Source of the DNA: an uncultured Desulfobacter sp.
GTDB lineage: Bacteria > Desulfobacterota > Desulfobacteria > Desulfobacterales > Desulfobacteraceae
DNA length: 64,000 bases
NCBI RefSeq assembly: GCF_963665355.1
Contig: NZ_OY762229.1
Location: 1,426,001 to 1,490,000, forward strand
Reading direction: 5' to 3'
Shown here: piece after piece, positions 23,959 through 34,086 of the stretch
How the letters are laid out: every line of letters begins with the position of its first letter
How positions within the stretch are numbered: the stretch's first letter is position 1
Notes under the pieces: model-generated
What the model was told of the DNA's origin: nothing
Database searches by the model: none
The model's input: only the letters and a program-made list of their open reading frames with translations
Position numbers and translations under genes: made by a program

Positions 23959-26253
23959 TCAGGGAGAAGACTGATTCAGCAATTCATCTGCATAGAGTTT
24001 CTGCAGCGTCATCAGAGACAAAAGCCAGGCAAGAGTTGATTCCGCCCCCTGGTTCTGGTTGATACCGTCCACCATCAGGCCGTCCCGGCATCCTCCGGTC
24101 TTGGCATCATACAACGGCATGTTCAGATCATTGTGCCCCAGAAACCAGTTGAAACAGATGACCGTACGGTCAAACCATTGCCGGTCCCGGGTAATGCTGT
24201 AGGCTGCCGCACATGCCTCAACCATGGTTTTGGCTTCGATGGGCTGCTGGTCAAACCTGGCCCGTTTCCCTTTTTTGCTATACCAGCCGTTGCAGCCCAC
24301 CGGGGCAAAATGATGATCCGACGTCTGGATGGAGAGCAGCCATACAAGACTGTCCAGGCCCATCGTCACCATTTCCTTATCTTTCATTCGGTGACCGGAA
24401 ACCAGAAGGGCATGGGAGAGTTTGGCATTGGCATAGTTCAAGGTATCCTCGACCCAGAGCCAGTCATGGGTTTTATTTTTGCAGAATTGATTGAACAATC
24501 TTTGGGCCAGCACATCCCTGATTCTTCTGGCGTCACTGTCACCGGAAAATTTATCCAGGTAGGCATCCAGACCCACCAGGCAGAATGCAACGGCCCGGGG
24601 GGATCTGAAACTTTCGGCCGCAATCAATGCATTTTTAAACAGAACCGTGCTCATGGCCAGGTGGTCTGGATTTTCCAGAAAAGCCACGGCGTTACCCAGA
24701 CACCAGAGGGCCCGGCCATGGGAATCCTCGGATCCGATATCCTCAGCCCATTGCCTTGCATAGGTCATAAAGTTACGGAACCGCCCGTTTTTTTCATTAT
24801 AGGCGTATAAGAGAAACCCCAGGTAATGGCCGCTTAAGGCATCCAGGCCAAGGCCGTTGACCGGCAGGTATTTCTGCCCCATGGCCGCTGCCAGCAAGGC
24901 TCTGGCATTATCATCCGTGCAGTATCCATGACGTCTGTCTGGGATGGTATAATTGGCATGCTGGAGCATGCCGGTGTCATCGGTCATGGCTTTCAAGTGA
25001 TCCAGCTTGATCTCGGGCAGATCAAAGCGGGTAATGGCTTTGATGTGTGACACATAGGAATGCCTGGGTCTGGGATGCCGGATCCGGTTGTGCCGCACCT
25101 CGCTGAAGAGGTCAAGATAATTTTGAGAGACTTTTGCCCACACCGCGTCCCTTGTAAATGTGTATGCTTTTTTTCGGATGGCATGCCGCTGGATATCATC
25201 GCCTAAAAGCGCGTTAATCTGTTCTGCCAGGGCATTGGGGCTGTTGAAGGGGACCAGGTGCCCCCTACCCTCTGCCAGCATCTCCTGTGCATACCAGTAA
25301 GGGGTTGAAATCACAGCCTTACCTGTTCCCATGGCATAGACAAGGGTTCCTGACGTAATCTGCGCCTCTTCAAGATATGGGGTGATGTAAATATCTGCAA
25401 TACCCAAGAACTCACAAAGTTCTTTCAAAGCGACAAAATTATTTTGGAAGATGACATGGTCGCTGAGATTCAGATTGTGAACCATCTGCTGGAGCATGAT
25501 CCGATAGGCATCCCCATTTGTTTTGAGGACATGGGGATGGGTGGTGCCCAGGATGATATACACCACTTCCGGGTATTGGTCGATGACCGCGGGAAGCGCC
25601 TGCAGCACGGTTTCGATTCCCTTGTTGGGTGAGAGCAGGCCAAAGGTGAGCAAGACCTTTTTGCCTTCCACGTCAAATTTGTCTTTGTGAAAACTGGAGT
25701 CTATAAAAGGCATGTCCGGAATACCGTGGTGGATAAAGGCAATTTTTTCCCGGGGAATCCCATAGATCTCGTGGAGAAAATGTTCCGCCTTTCTGCTCAT
25801 GACCACCAGTTTATCTGACAATTCTCCCAGCTTGACCGTCACGCTGCGGTATTCGGGGGAAGGATTTTTCAACACGGTATGCAGTGTCGTCACCACAGGC
25901 ATATGAAGCTCTGAAAGAAGTTTGAGAAGATGGCTGCCGGCGGGGCCCCCGAAGATACCGAATTCATGCTGAAGGCAGACAATATCGGTGTGGCTGATAT
26001 TCAAGAACTGGGCGGCAATGCCATAATCGGCCAATTTGTTCTGATTGATTTCAAAGCGTACTTTTTCAGGATATGCATACCCCTCTATACGGTCGTTCAT
26101 GGCAACCGCCCAGCAATGGATATCCTTTGCCCTTTCGGACAACCCTTCAACCAGATCTCTTGTAAAAGTTGCAATGCCACATTGCCTGGGCAAATAGTTG
26201 CCGATGACGGCAATAGAATTGATCGCCTCAAAGGATTGTCCATTCGCTATCAT
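23959..26253 (-). CDS. GT4 glycosyltransferase fused to a C-terminal alpha/alpha-barrel domain
   Basis: 764 residues. The first about 400 are a GT-B transferase: GNYLPRQCGIATFTRDLVEG, LQHEFGIFGGPAGSHLLKLL, LLTFGLLSPNKGIETVLQAL and LGIADIYITPYLEEAQITSG. The rest (about 410-764) is a helical toroid as in glycoside-processing enzymes: DRRHGYCTDDNARALLAA, WAEDIGSEDSHGRALWCLG, KAKTMVEACAAAYSITRD-like and NQGAESTLAWLL. Similar fusions are annotated as glycosyltransferases of unknown product. AAGGAGGG precedes the ATG; 31 bp separate it from the mini-GroEL gene. The broken copy at 32.8 kb shows an internal deletion. Confidence 0.85.
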   Translation of the reverse strand: MIANGQSFEAINSIAVIGNYLPRQCGIATFTRDLVEGLSERAKDIHCWAVAMNDRIEGYAYPEKVRFEINQNKLADYGIAAQFLNISHTDIVCLQHEFGIFGGPAGSHLLKLLSELHMPVVTTLHTVLKNPSPEYRSVTVKLGELSDKLVVMSRKAEHFLHEIYGIPREKIAFIHHGIPDMPFIDSSFHKDKFDVEGKKVLLTFGLLSPNKGIETVLQALPAVIDQYPEVVYIILGTTHPHVLKTNGDAYRIMLQQMVHNLNLSDHVIFQNNFVALKELCEFLGIADIYITPYLEEAQITSGTLVYAMGTGKAVISTPYWYAQEMLAEGRGHLVPFNSPNALAEQINALLGDDIQRHAIRKKAYTFTRDAVWAKVSQNYLDLFSEVRHNRIRHPRPRHSYVSHIKAITRFDLPEIKLDHLKAMTDDTGMLQHANYTIPDRRHGYCTDDNARALLAAAMGQKYLPVNGLGLDALSGHYLGFLLYAYNEKNGRFRNFMTYARQWAEDIGSEDSHGRALWCLGNAVAFLENPDHLAMSTVLFKNALIAAESFRSPRAVAFCLVGLDAYLDKFSGDSDARRIRDVLAQRLFNQFCKNKTHDWLWVEDTLNYANAKLSHALLVSGHRMKDKEMVTMGLDSLVWLLSIQTSDHHFAPVGCNGWYSKKGKRARFDQQPIEAKTMVEACAAAYSITRDRQWFDRTVICFNWFLGHNDLNMPLYDAKTGGCRDGLMVDGINQNQGAESTLAWLLSLMTLQKLYADELLNQSSP

Positions 26254-26284
26254 TTATCCCTCCTTGTCTGTCTGATTCGATTTT

Positions 26285-26839
26285 TCACAAATCATGGCCT
26301 GGGTTGGTCAGCATAATTGATGCGACACTGGCTGCATTCTGGAAGGCCAGGCGAACCACTTTTTTCGGGTCCATAACGCCGGCGGCAATCAGGTCCTCAT
26401 AAACATGGGTTCTGGCGTTGTAACCAAAGGCTCCCTGCCCCGCTTTGACTTTATCGATCACAACGGCACCCTCAACACCGGCATTATCGACAATTTTTCG
26501 CAGGGGGGCTTCAATGGCTCTGGCACCTGCCCCGTCAACGATGGTGCAGGTGCCTTTATCAATAATGATGCTTTTTGCCTGCCCCAGATCCTGCAGGGTG
26601 ATATTTTCAAGTTTGATTCCCATATCTTCGGAAATAACCTGGCCGCCGGTTAAAACGGCAATGTCCTCCAGCATCTCTTTTTTTCTCTCGCCAAAGCCGG
26701 GCATCTTGACCGCCGCGACATCCAGCACCAGAAAAATATCGGTCTTTCTTGGAGGACCGCTTTGAACCCGGGAGGCACTCATCATTTTTTTGCCGTAATA
26801 TCCGGGAGGGTACACTGTTTCTTCAGACGTGCTTTTCAT
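26285..26839 (-). pseudogene. Mini-GroEL: in-frame chimera of GroEL pieces
   Basis: 184 codons, open, with a good ribosome site (GAGGAGATGATG). After about 40 residues of foreign sequence ([16 protein letters not shown]) it enters GroEL at [19 protein letters not shown], runs through the apical domain to VDGAG, then jumps in frame to [20 protein letters not shown] and continues to the C-terminal equatorial part ([13 protein letters not shown]). About half the chaperonin is gone, including the N-terminal ATP-binding half, so it cannot fold proteins as GroEL does. It is first in the glycan operon and mirrors the intact groEL of the other arm. Likely a decaying copy; an adapter role cannot be excluded. 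Confidence 0.75.
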
Positions 26840-26879
26840 ATCATCATCTCCTCTAAGTGGGGTGTCTTGGAACCTAATA

Positions 26880-26897
26880 GTTCACATTGCGTGCCAA
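26880..26897 (-). promoter_or_regulatory. sigma-54 promoter of the left-arm glycan operon
   Basis: On the minus strand, TTGGCACGCAATGTGAA: TGGCAC is perfect, GG-N10-GA spacing, although the -12 part reads GTGA. It lies 41 bp before the mini-GroEL ATG and 101 bp from the dyad at 26996. Confidence 0.6.
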
Positions 26898-26995
26898 GAC
26901 AGGACATACGGGCATAGACTTTGCGTGAGTCTGATTCATAGAGAAAATTGAGATTAATATGCGCTATGACAAGTCTTTGTAAGTGGGATGAAAAA

Positions 26996-27027
26996 GATCA
27001 TATGTACCCAAACGGTCATATGTGACC
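26996..27027. promoter_or_regulatory. 32-bp dyad operator (UAS) copy 4
   Basis: GATCATAT, 16 bases, ATGTGACC: one mismatch in each arm. It lies 101 bp upstream of the minus-strand sigma-54 element. Its right half plus spacer (CAAACGGTCATATGTGACC) is identical to the orphan copy at 39796. Confidence 0.65.
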
Positions 27028-27107
27028 CCTCGCAGTATCTGCCGCCTCCACACAAAAAGCATGGCCGGCGGAAAACCTGAACTGGTGGTGTTATGATAGG
27101 CCGTGGA

Positions 27108-27215
27108 TCAACGCATCGTCAGGTTAATCGTCTGCCTGAGGGTTTCAGTGGACTTGATAAACGCTTCCTGCTCTGTATTCAGCTTTTTTAATACGTTTGA
27201 TATGGAGCGATCCTT
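27108..27215 (-). pseudogene. Fragment of a ZraP-like periplasmic protein
   Basis: About 30 codons, VLKKLNTEQEAFIKSTETLR then QTI, closely match the central helix of the intact gene at 39913-40410 (VKKLNNEQEAFIKATETLRQ). It is attached to the 3' end of the GGDEF gene in another frame and then stops. It marks a recombination junction near the left-arm promoter. Confidence 0.75.
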
Positions 27216-27216
27216 T

Positions 27217-28245
27217 TCAACATCCGTGAGCGACACAGTTTCTGCCGTTGGATTTGGCCTTGTACAAGCAGTTATCGGCCTTTGAGATCCAGGAAAGAAA
27301 ACCCGCATCGGAAGTCTTTTTAGCCAGACCTTGCGTCACCCCGATACTGACGGTTACAAGAATGCTTTCCGGTCTTGATTCTTCCACACCTTTCCGGATT
27401 TTTTCAGCCATCTGCGGGACAGCAGAGGGCCGGATGCCGGGAAACAGGATGACAAATTCCTCCCCGCCGTACCGGCACAGCACATCTGATTCCCGGACAG
27501 CCCTTTTCAGGGTTTTCGCCACGCCCTTCAGCACGGTGTCCCCTTTTGGATGCCCATACCGGTCGTTAATTTTTTTAAAGTGATCAATATCAATCATGAA
27601 GATCGCAATATTCTCTTTTCTCCGCTGGGCCAGGGAAAACAATTCCTGGGCAACAATCAGGAACCCCCGCCGGTTAAACAGACCGGTCAGCCCGTCGGTC
27701 ATGGCAATATCAAAGAGAACCTTATTTCTCTGCCAAAGGCTTTGCAGGGTTTCTCCCAAAAGTTCCAGTTCGGGTGTTATGTGGCCGTATTGAATGAACA
27801 TATCAATGAATCGGCGCATATGACGGTCATATGCATCTGAGGGGTCCATACCTGCCTTCACGGGCTTTAAGGCCTTAAAGAGCAGTTCAAAGGTCGGATG
27901 CAGCATGTAGTATTCCAGCCGATAGGCCAGGATAAGTGCGTTTCCCATTGATTTATTCTCTCCCCAGCGGTCTGAGAGAACTTCAATTTTTTCCAGGATG
28001 TCGGATAACGCTTTTTGGGTGTCCGACGGCGTATCAAAAACGGCAGGAAAGATGAAATCTTCAACCGTCTGCTCGACCTTGTTCCAGAAAACGGCATGGC
28101 TTTTTTCTTCATCCGCCATAAGGATCCAGAAGTCTTTCAGCTCCTTGATCTCTTCTGCACGGGAAAGCTTGGTATATATCTGTATGGCCCTTTGATTAAT
28201 GGCCATACATAGACGAATAATCTTCCATGTGATGTCATCTTTCAT
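27217..28245 (-). CDS. Diguanylate cyclase with N-terminal ferritin-like domain
   Basis: 342 residues, soluble. Residues about 175-340 are a GGDEF domain that would make cyclic di-GMP: DGLTGLFNRRGF, DIDHFKKINDRYGH, the catalytic GGEEF at 260-264 and an RxxD inhibitory site (RESD, 251-254) five residues before it. Residues about 5-150 are helical and look like a ferritin/rubrerythrin-type bundle: IYTKLSRAEEIKELKDFW, ADEEKSHAVFW (the ExxH ligand pattern) and YRLEYYMLHPTFE. A di-iron or haem-binding sensor for oxygen or peroxide is a reasonable guess. The last residues join a foreign fragment, so the C-terminus may be altered. Confidence 0.85.
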   Translation of the reverse strand: MKDDITWKIIRLCMAINQRAIQIYTKLSRAEEIKELKDFWILMADEEKSHAVFWNKVEQTVEDFIFPAVFDTPSDTQKALSDILEKIEVLSDRWGENKSMGNALILAYRLEYYMLHPTFELLFKALKPVKAGMDPSDAYDRHMRRFIDMFIQYGHITPELELLGETLQSLWQRNKVLFDIAMTDGLTGLFNRRGFLIVAQELFSLAQRRKENIAIFMIDIDHFKKINDRYGHPKGDTVLKGVAKTLKRAVRESDVLCRYGGEEFVILFPGIRPSAVPQMAEKIRKGVEESRPESILVTVSIGVTQGLAKKTSDAGFLSWISKADNCLYKAKSNGRNCVAHGC

Positions 28246-28281
28246 GCGCTTGTCCCTTCCTTGGGCTTGGGGTGTTTTCAG

Positions 28282-28299
28282 GCCCGGATTAATCCGGGC
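28282..28299. promoter_or_regulatory. Perfect 18-bp palindrome
   Basis: GCCCGGATTAATCCGGGC lies 37 bp upstream of the GGDEF start codon and 22 bp after the stop of the preceding open fragment. It could be an operator for the GGDEF gene. As a hairpin it lacks a T-run on the minus strand, so a terminator is less likely. Confidence 0.45.
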
Positions 28300-28320
28300 T
28301 CTGACGAGGGGTAAGCGATT

Positions 28321-28524
28321 TCACCCCAGGGCCTCGATGAGCCGGTTGATATCCGTTGTTTTAAGGTTCATTCCCCCCTCAGACACCGGAAGCAGAATGA
28401 TCCGCTTGCCTTCAAGGGCCTCTGCAATTTTCAGTTTCACGATGGTTTCCCTCAGGATGGCATCGTTCGGGGCCACATAAACGAATAAATCAGTAAAATA
28501 TTCATTTGGGGCCTCCTTCCGAAA
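28321..28524 (-). pseudogene. C-terminal fragment of an unidentified protein
   Basis: An open frame of 67 codons without a start: EYFTDLFVYVAPNDAILRET, then VKLKIAEALEGKRIILLPVS and a tail ending LIEALG. It reads like the end of a real conserved protein, but I cannot place the family with confidence. Its first 20 bases are identical to the start of the radical SAM gene at 45982 in a different frame, because the duplicated 702-bp block ends inside it. Confidence 0.45.
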
Positions 28525-28589
28525 TTAAACTTTTTGTTTTCTTTTTCCATTACCCGTTTTCCGGAGGCGCGATTGTTGTAACCTGATAG

Positions 28590-28607
28590 GGCAATCATTG
28601 TGCCAGG
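28590..28607 (-). promoter_or_regulatory. sigma-54 promoter, duplicated copy
   Basis: Minus strand CTGGCACAATGATTGCCC, a full match to TGGCAC-N5-TTGC. It would transcribe leftwards through the open fragment at 28.3-28.5 kb into the GGDEF gene, placing that gene in the regulon. The dyad at 28706 is 102 bp upstream. Confidence 0.7.
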
Positions 28608-28705
28608 GGACGGGTCGGGGAAATTATTCTTTGATGATGCCGGATTTTAAGGGGAAACACCCAAAGGTGGGGGCGTGTTTAAGGAAGCCGGATGGCCTCA
28701 AAGGC

Positions 28706-28737
28706 GGTCGTATTTGTCCAATGGGTCATATGGCACC
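28706..28737. promoter_or_regulatory. 32-bp dyad operator (UAS) copy 5
   Basis: GGTCGTAT, 16 bases, ATGGCACC. Each arm departs from the consensus at one to three positions. It differs from the 46186 copy at two positions, as part of the block duplication. Confidence 0.6.
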
Positions 28738-28805
28738 TTTTTAATCTCCCCTTTTAGCAATCAGGTTCATGACCGAAAAAGGATCGGCCACAAAAAAAAT
28801 GAGCC

Positions 28806-29186
28806 TCATTGGGAATCAAAGGGAAGACGCTCAGGAGGAACGATGGAGAGTTTACGCATGCGGGCACGCAATGTGCTGCGATTAAGGCCGAGAATTTGGG
28901 CGGCACTGTTCTTGCCGCTGACTTTCCAGTGGGTCTGTTCGAGCACGCGGATGATATAATCGCGTTCAACCGCTTCCAGGGTTTTGAAGTCTTTGGTCAA
29001 ATGCCTGCAGGATTTTTCCAGATCATCAGCCAGATGGAGCTTGGCGCTTGATGAATTGATCACGGCCCGTTCAAGAACATTTTCCAACTCCCGAACGTTT
29101 CCCGGCCAGTTATAGTTTAAAAGGGCATTCATCACGTTTTGAGGAACCACCCTGATTTGTTTTCCCAGTCTCCGGGAGATTTTTTT
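28806..29186 (-). pseudogene. Enhancer-binding protein, C-terminal fragment
   Basis: Matches the last about 127 residues of the activator at 46286-47788, including [20 protein letters not shown] and the Fis-type helix-turn-helix ([20 protein letters not shown]). The AAA+ core and PAS domain are gone; an IS begins exactly where homology ends. If translated it would be a DNA-binding fragment able to compete for the same sites, but no start is evident. Confidence 0.85.
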
Positions 29187-30359
29187 CTGATCATAACGGA
29201 TTTGGGGGACCCGTCCGTAAGCCTCCCAGTGAACCCGAAATCAAAAGGTTCTGAAGCCAGTTTCCGTGGTACTTAAATTCGTTAACTCTTTCAAAAGAAC
29301 TCACATAGCCTTTTTGCCTTACCGTCCATGGATTGAGTGGAGCAAAATTTTGGATAAGTGCCCAGGCACGTATGCTGAGATTGGCAGATTTCATAGTCCC
29401 GTGAAAATACTTTGTACTGAACAAATGACGATCCATTCGCTGCATCAACCGGTCAACCATGTTGCTGGTTCTATGTGCGCCAGGAAAATCATAGATTTGG
29501 GAAAACTGTGGAAGATTATCCCTGAGCTTCTTGATTTTGGCTGCAATAACGTCGGGAACTCCATTCTCCGTATTTCGACACCATTCAGAAAGCCTGCGAA
29601 CTCTCTGTGAGAATGATCTTTTGGATTCTGCCCTGAAGCAATCCCATAATCTGCTGGCCGCATCGAGGAAATACTCCTTGTATTTTTTGCGAGAACGATC
29701 ACGTATGCCAATAAAAATGTGTAAGAAGCAAAATAGCACGGTTATCTTGGGAAACAGCTTTTTCCAGGCTTTCTGCGTTGACGGCCAGTCGTCGGTATTG
29801 ACAGTATCCGGCTGATATTCCGGGTTAATGCTTTCAGCTTCCTCTTTAAAAACACCGTATGCTTTTTGAAGATCTTTACCGGAAGCGGTTTCCGAGACAC
29901 TGGCTCCTAAAATACAGTTATTTCCGACCGTCGTGGCTATATAGGTCTTCTTTCCCAAAAGGCGGGTATGTTTTTCATCAGCAGAGGGGATTTAATAGTG
30001 GTTCCCACGAGGCTGTACCGGCCAATGGTTGCTTCAAGGCGATACCAATACATGGGATTTTTTCCGAAACATTGACTCAGAGCCCAAAATGGAACGGCAA
30101 ACTTACGCAAAAACAAGGGTTTTTCAACATCTTTTACAAATCCAGTCATATAGGGCATCGCAAAAGACGGCCTTATTGTATAACAGACACCAGCTATCAC
30201 TATTCTTCTGATTTTCAATTTCAGCTTTTTTGAGACTCTGATCTCCTTCATTAATTGTTATAGTTGCTGTTAACGCTTCAACCATAACTCAGGAAATGAA
30301 TTTTTCCAGTCTATTTCATCGTTCCCCGACCCAGTCCCCCCCAAATCCGTTATAATCAG
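29187..30359. mobile_element. Insertion sequence of unassigned family, 1173 bp
   Basis: Terminal inverted repeats of about 24 bp: CTGATCATAACGGATTTGGG on the left, and on the right the complement of CTGATTATAACGGATTTGGG. One transposase gene fills it, frameshifted. No target duplication is visible: the left flank is the truncated activator and the right flank is unrelated, so an adjacent deletion probably removed the rest of that gene. Confidence 0.8.
29191..30251 (-). pseudogene. DDE-type transposase, frameshifted
   Basis: Two open frames together make one protein of about 350 residues. The upstream piece (29937-30251) runs to TTIKSPLLMKN and the downstream piece (29191-29958) continues from GKKTYIATTVGNNCILGASV. 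The overlap near 29940-29960 needs a one-base shift. NTDDWPSTQKAW and DRLMQRMDRHLF are plausible DDE segments, and FHGTMKSANLSIRAWALIQN is a strong late block. The family cannot be named with confidence. The shift could be programmed, but such elements usually use a single frame, so I treat it as broken. Confidence 0.65.
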
Positions 30360-30534
30360 AAATGTCAACAGAACGTAAAACATTTTCTAATGGATACCTC
30401 TTGCAGTCAGGCCGGTTATCTTATCAATGGCTGTGTCTGGCCAGATACTTGCGACCGCAGGTTAAAGCATCTCAATCAACATCTCGTAAAAACGCTTCAG
30501 TGGCAGGCTACCGGAAAGGCAAGGTTTTTGCTTC

Positions 30535-30566
30535 GGTCAAATAGGACTCTTTGGACGCATATGACC
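30535..30566. promoter_or_regulatory. 32-bp dyad operator (UAS) copy 6
   Basis: GGTCAAAT, 16 bases, ATATGACC: the right arm is perfect and the left has one change. It lies 101 bp before the GG of the groESL sigma-54 element. The 175 bp between the IS and this site hold nothing I recognise. Confidence 0.65.
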
Positions 30567-30663
30567 TATTTGCCCGGTTGATAAAGGCTTCTCTTTTTTA
30601 TCTAAAAAAGTAAATTATCTTGATTAATCTGTACGTTATCAGATGAGGTACAGGTGTATATCG

Positions 30664-30681
30664 CCTGGCACACAAATTGAT
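30664..30681 (+). promoter_or_regulatory. sigma-54 promoter of groESL
   Basis: CCTGGCACACAAATTGAT: perfect TGGCAC, five bases, TTGA. No CIRCE element (TTAGCACTC-N9-GAGTGCTAA) is seen before groES, so the usual HrcA control is absent here. Confidence 0.75.
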
Positions 30682-30811
30682 ATATACGATTAAAGGAAGA
30701 CAAATAATAGTCAGATCCAAAAGAGAATATGGATATGAAAAAAATATCTAATTTTAAACAAAAATTCCAGATACATTTCAAAACAAACAAAAGACTCAGA
30801 GAAAGGAAAAA

Positions 30812-32721
<1,910 letters not shown>

Positions 32722-32809
32722 GGGATGCCTGGTGGCTAAATGGGCGGCATGATGTAATCTGAAATGCATGGTGCCAGGACGATTGATCCCAATAGGAAAG
32801 GAGGTAAAA

Positions 32810-33372
32810 ATGCGAACGAGCACACAATACGTTGAAGGGATCAAATCCATTGCTGTCATCGGCAACTATCTGCCCCGGCAATGCGGTATTGCGACCTTTA
32901 CAAGGGATCTGATTGAAGGGCTGTCTGCCAGGGTACCGGATACATTTACCTGGGCAGTTGCCATGAATGATCGTATTCAAGGATATGATTATCCTGAAAA
33001 AGTGCGTTTTGAAATCAATCAAAACAAATTGGCCGACTATCATATCGCCGCCCAGTTTTTGGATATCAGCCAAACCGATATTGTCTGCCTTCAGCATGAG
33101 TTCGGAATTTTCGGAGGGCCTGCCGGCAGCCATCTGCTCAAGCTGCTGTCAGATCTGCATATGCCCTTAGTGACAACACTACACACCGTTTTAATAGATC
33201 CTTCTGATGAATATCGGACCGTCACGATCAAGCTTGGAGAATTATCCGACAAACTGGTGGCGATGAGTCACAAAGCAAAGTGCTTTCTTCATGATATCTA
33301 CGGTATTCCTATGTTGGAAATATCAAAGCCATCACCAGTTTTGATCTGCCGGAGATAAAACTGGATCACTGA
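32810..33372 (+). pseudogene. GT4 glycosyltransferase, broken copy (of 23959-26253)
   Basis: The first about 170 residues match the intact left-arm gene very closely (GNYLPRQCGIATFTRDLIEG, LQHEFGIFGGPAGSHLLKLL). After YGIP the sequence jumps to a region equal to residues about 407-426 of that gene (NIKAITSFDLPEIKLDH), one base out of frame, then stops. About 235 codons in the middle and the whole C-terminal barrel domain are lost. The ATG at 32810 with AAAGGAGG upstream is intact, so a truncated protein may be made. Confidence 0.88.
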
Positions 33373-33384
33373 ATTTTGCCGGAG

Positions 33385-33805
33385 TAGCATTGTGGATCAT
33401 TTCACCATCGACTGTATGGTAAAAAAATATATCCGGGTTTATGAACAGATAATTGAAAAGGGCAAACGCGAAGATCATAGCCCCTGAGGCTTCTATCAGG
33501 TTCTTTCCAATGAGGAGACGGTGAAGAACAAAAAAATAGTGGTTTATCCAGGAAAGCGTCTGAGTCTTCAACGTCACCAGCATCGTGATGAACACTGGTA
33601 TATTGTCAGCGGAAAAGGGGAATGGACACTTGACAGCAAAACCATTGAGTTGACAGCCGGGCAGGCGGTGGATATCCCGCGGAAATCCATCCATAGAATT
33701 GAGAACAGCGGCCTGGAAAATCTGGTGTTTATGGAGATCCAGGCCGGTGATTATTTTGGTGAGGATGAGATTGAACGACTGGCCGATGATTTCGGAAGAA
33801 TTTGA
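33385..33805 (+). pseudogene. GT4-cupin fusion, broken copy (of 22563-23915)
   Basis: Only the end of the transferase (VDHFTIDCMVKKYIRVYEQI) and the cupin remain. A TGA replaces the Trp codon where the intact gene has PWGFY, but after it the cupin is open and well preserved (VVYPGKRLSLQRHQHRDEHW, AVDIPRKSIHRIENSG). A 94-residue stand-alone cupin could be read from a GTG near 33521. The strong conservation of the cupin compared with the lost transferase is noteworthy. Confidence 0.85.
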
Positions 33806-33822
33806 CCCATGAAAGGAGCCAA

Positions 33823-34056
33823 ATGGATATTGTAAGCCGTTACCCCAAAAATCCGATTCTGACCAGGGAGGATGTTCCCTACCCTGTCGCAACGGTCCAC
33901 AATGCAGGGGTGGTCAAATACAAAAATAGCTATATCATGCTGTTTCGATCCCATCTGAAATATCCCCCTGGTCCATCTGGATTTCCTATTCCCCCGACCT
34001 GGTTCACTGAGGGATTCACGGGTCATTATGAAGCCCTTGTCCTATCACTGGGATGA
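33823..34056 (+). pseudogene. GH130 protein A, broken copy (of 21533-22552)
   Basis: ATG after GAAAGGAGCC. The first blade matches the intact gene almost residue for residue (MDIVSRYPKNPILTREDVPY, NAGVVKYKNSYIMLFRSHLK), then an internal deletion joins it out of frame to the region equal to SPWSIWISYSPDL. No catalytic Asp remains. It is 30 bp before the intact GH130 protein B. Confidence 0.85.
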
Positions 34057-34086
34057 AATGAAAACCTGAATAGAGGAAATACATCC

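Larger units (their letters stand above)
28485..29186 (-). repeat. 702-bp duplication of 45962-46667
   Basis: Covers, on the minus strand, the last about 127 codons of the enhancer-binding protein, its 3' flank, the dyad, the sigma-54 promoter, the ribosome site and the first about 20 bases of the radical SAM gene. The two copies differ by scattered substitutions and small indels. One end is cut by an IS, the other fuses to an unrelated open frame. Confidence 0.85.

Noticed and set aside
30362-30581. Two 60-codon ORFs between the IS and the groESL enhancer
   Set aside because: They overlap in different frames, have no ribosome sites, and match nothing I know; treated as debris.
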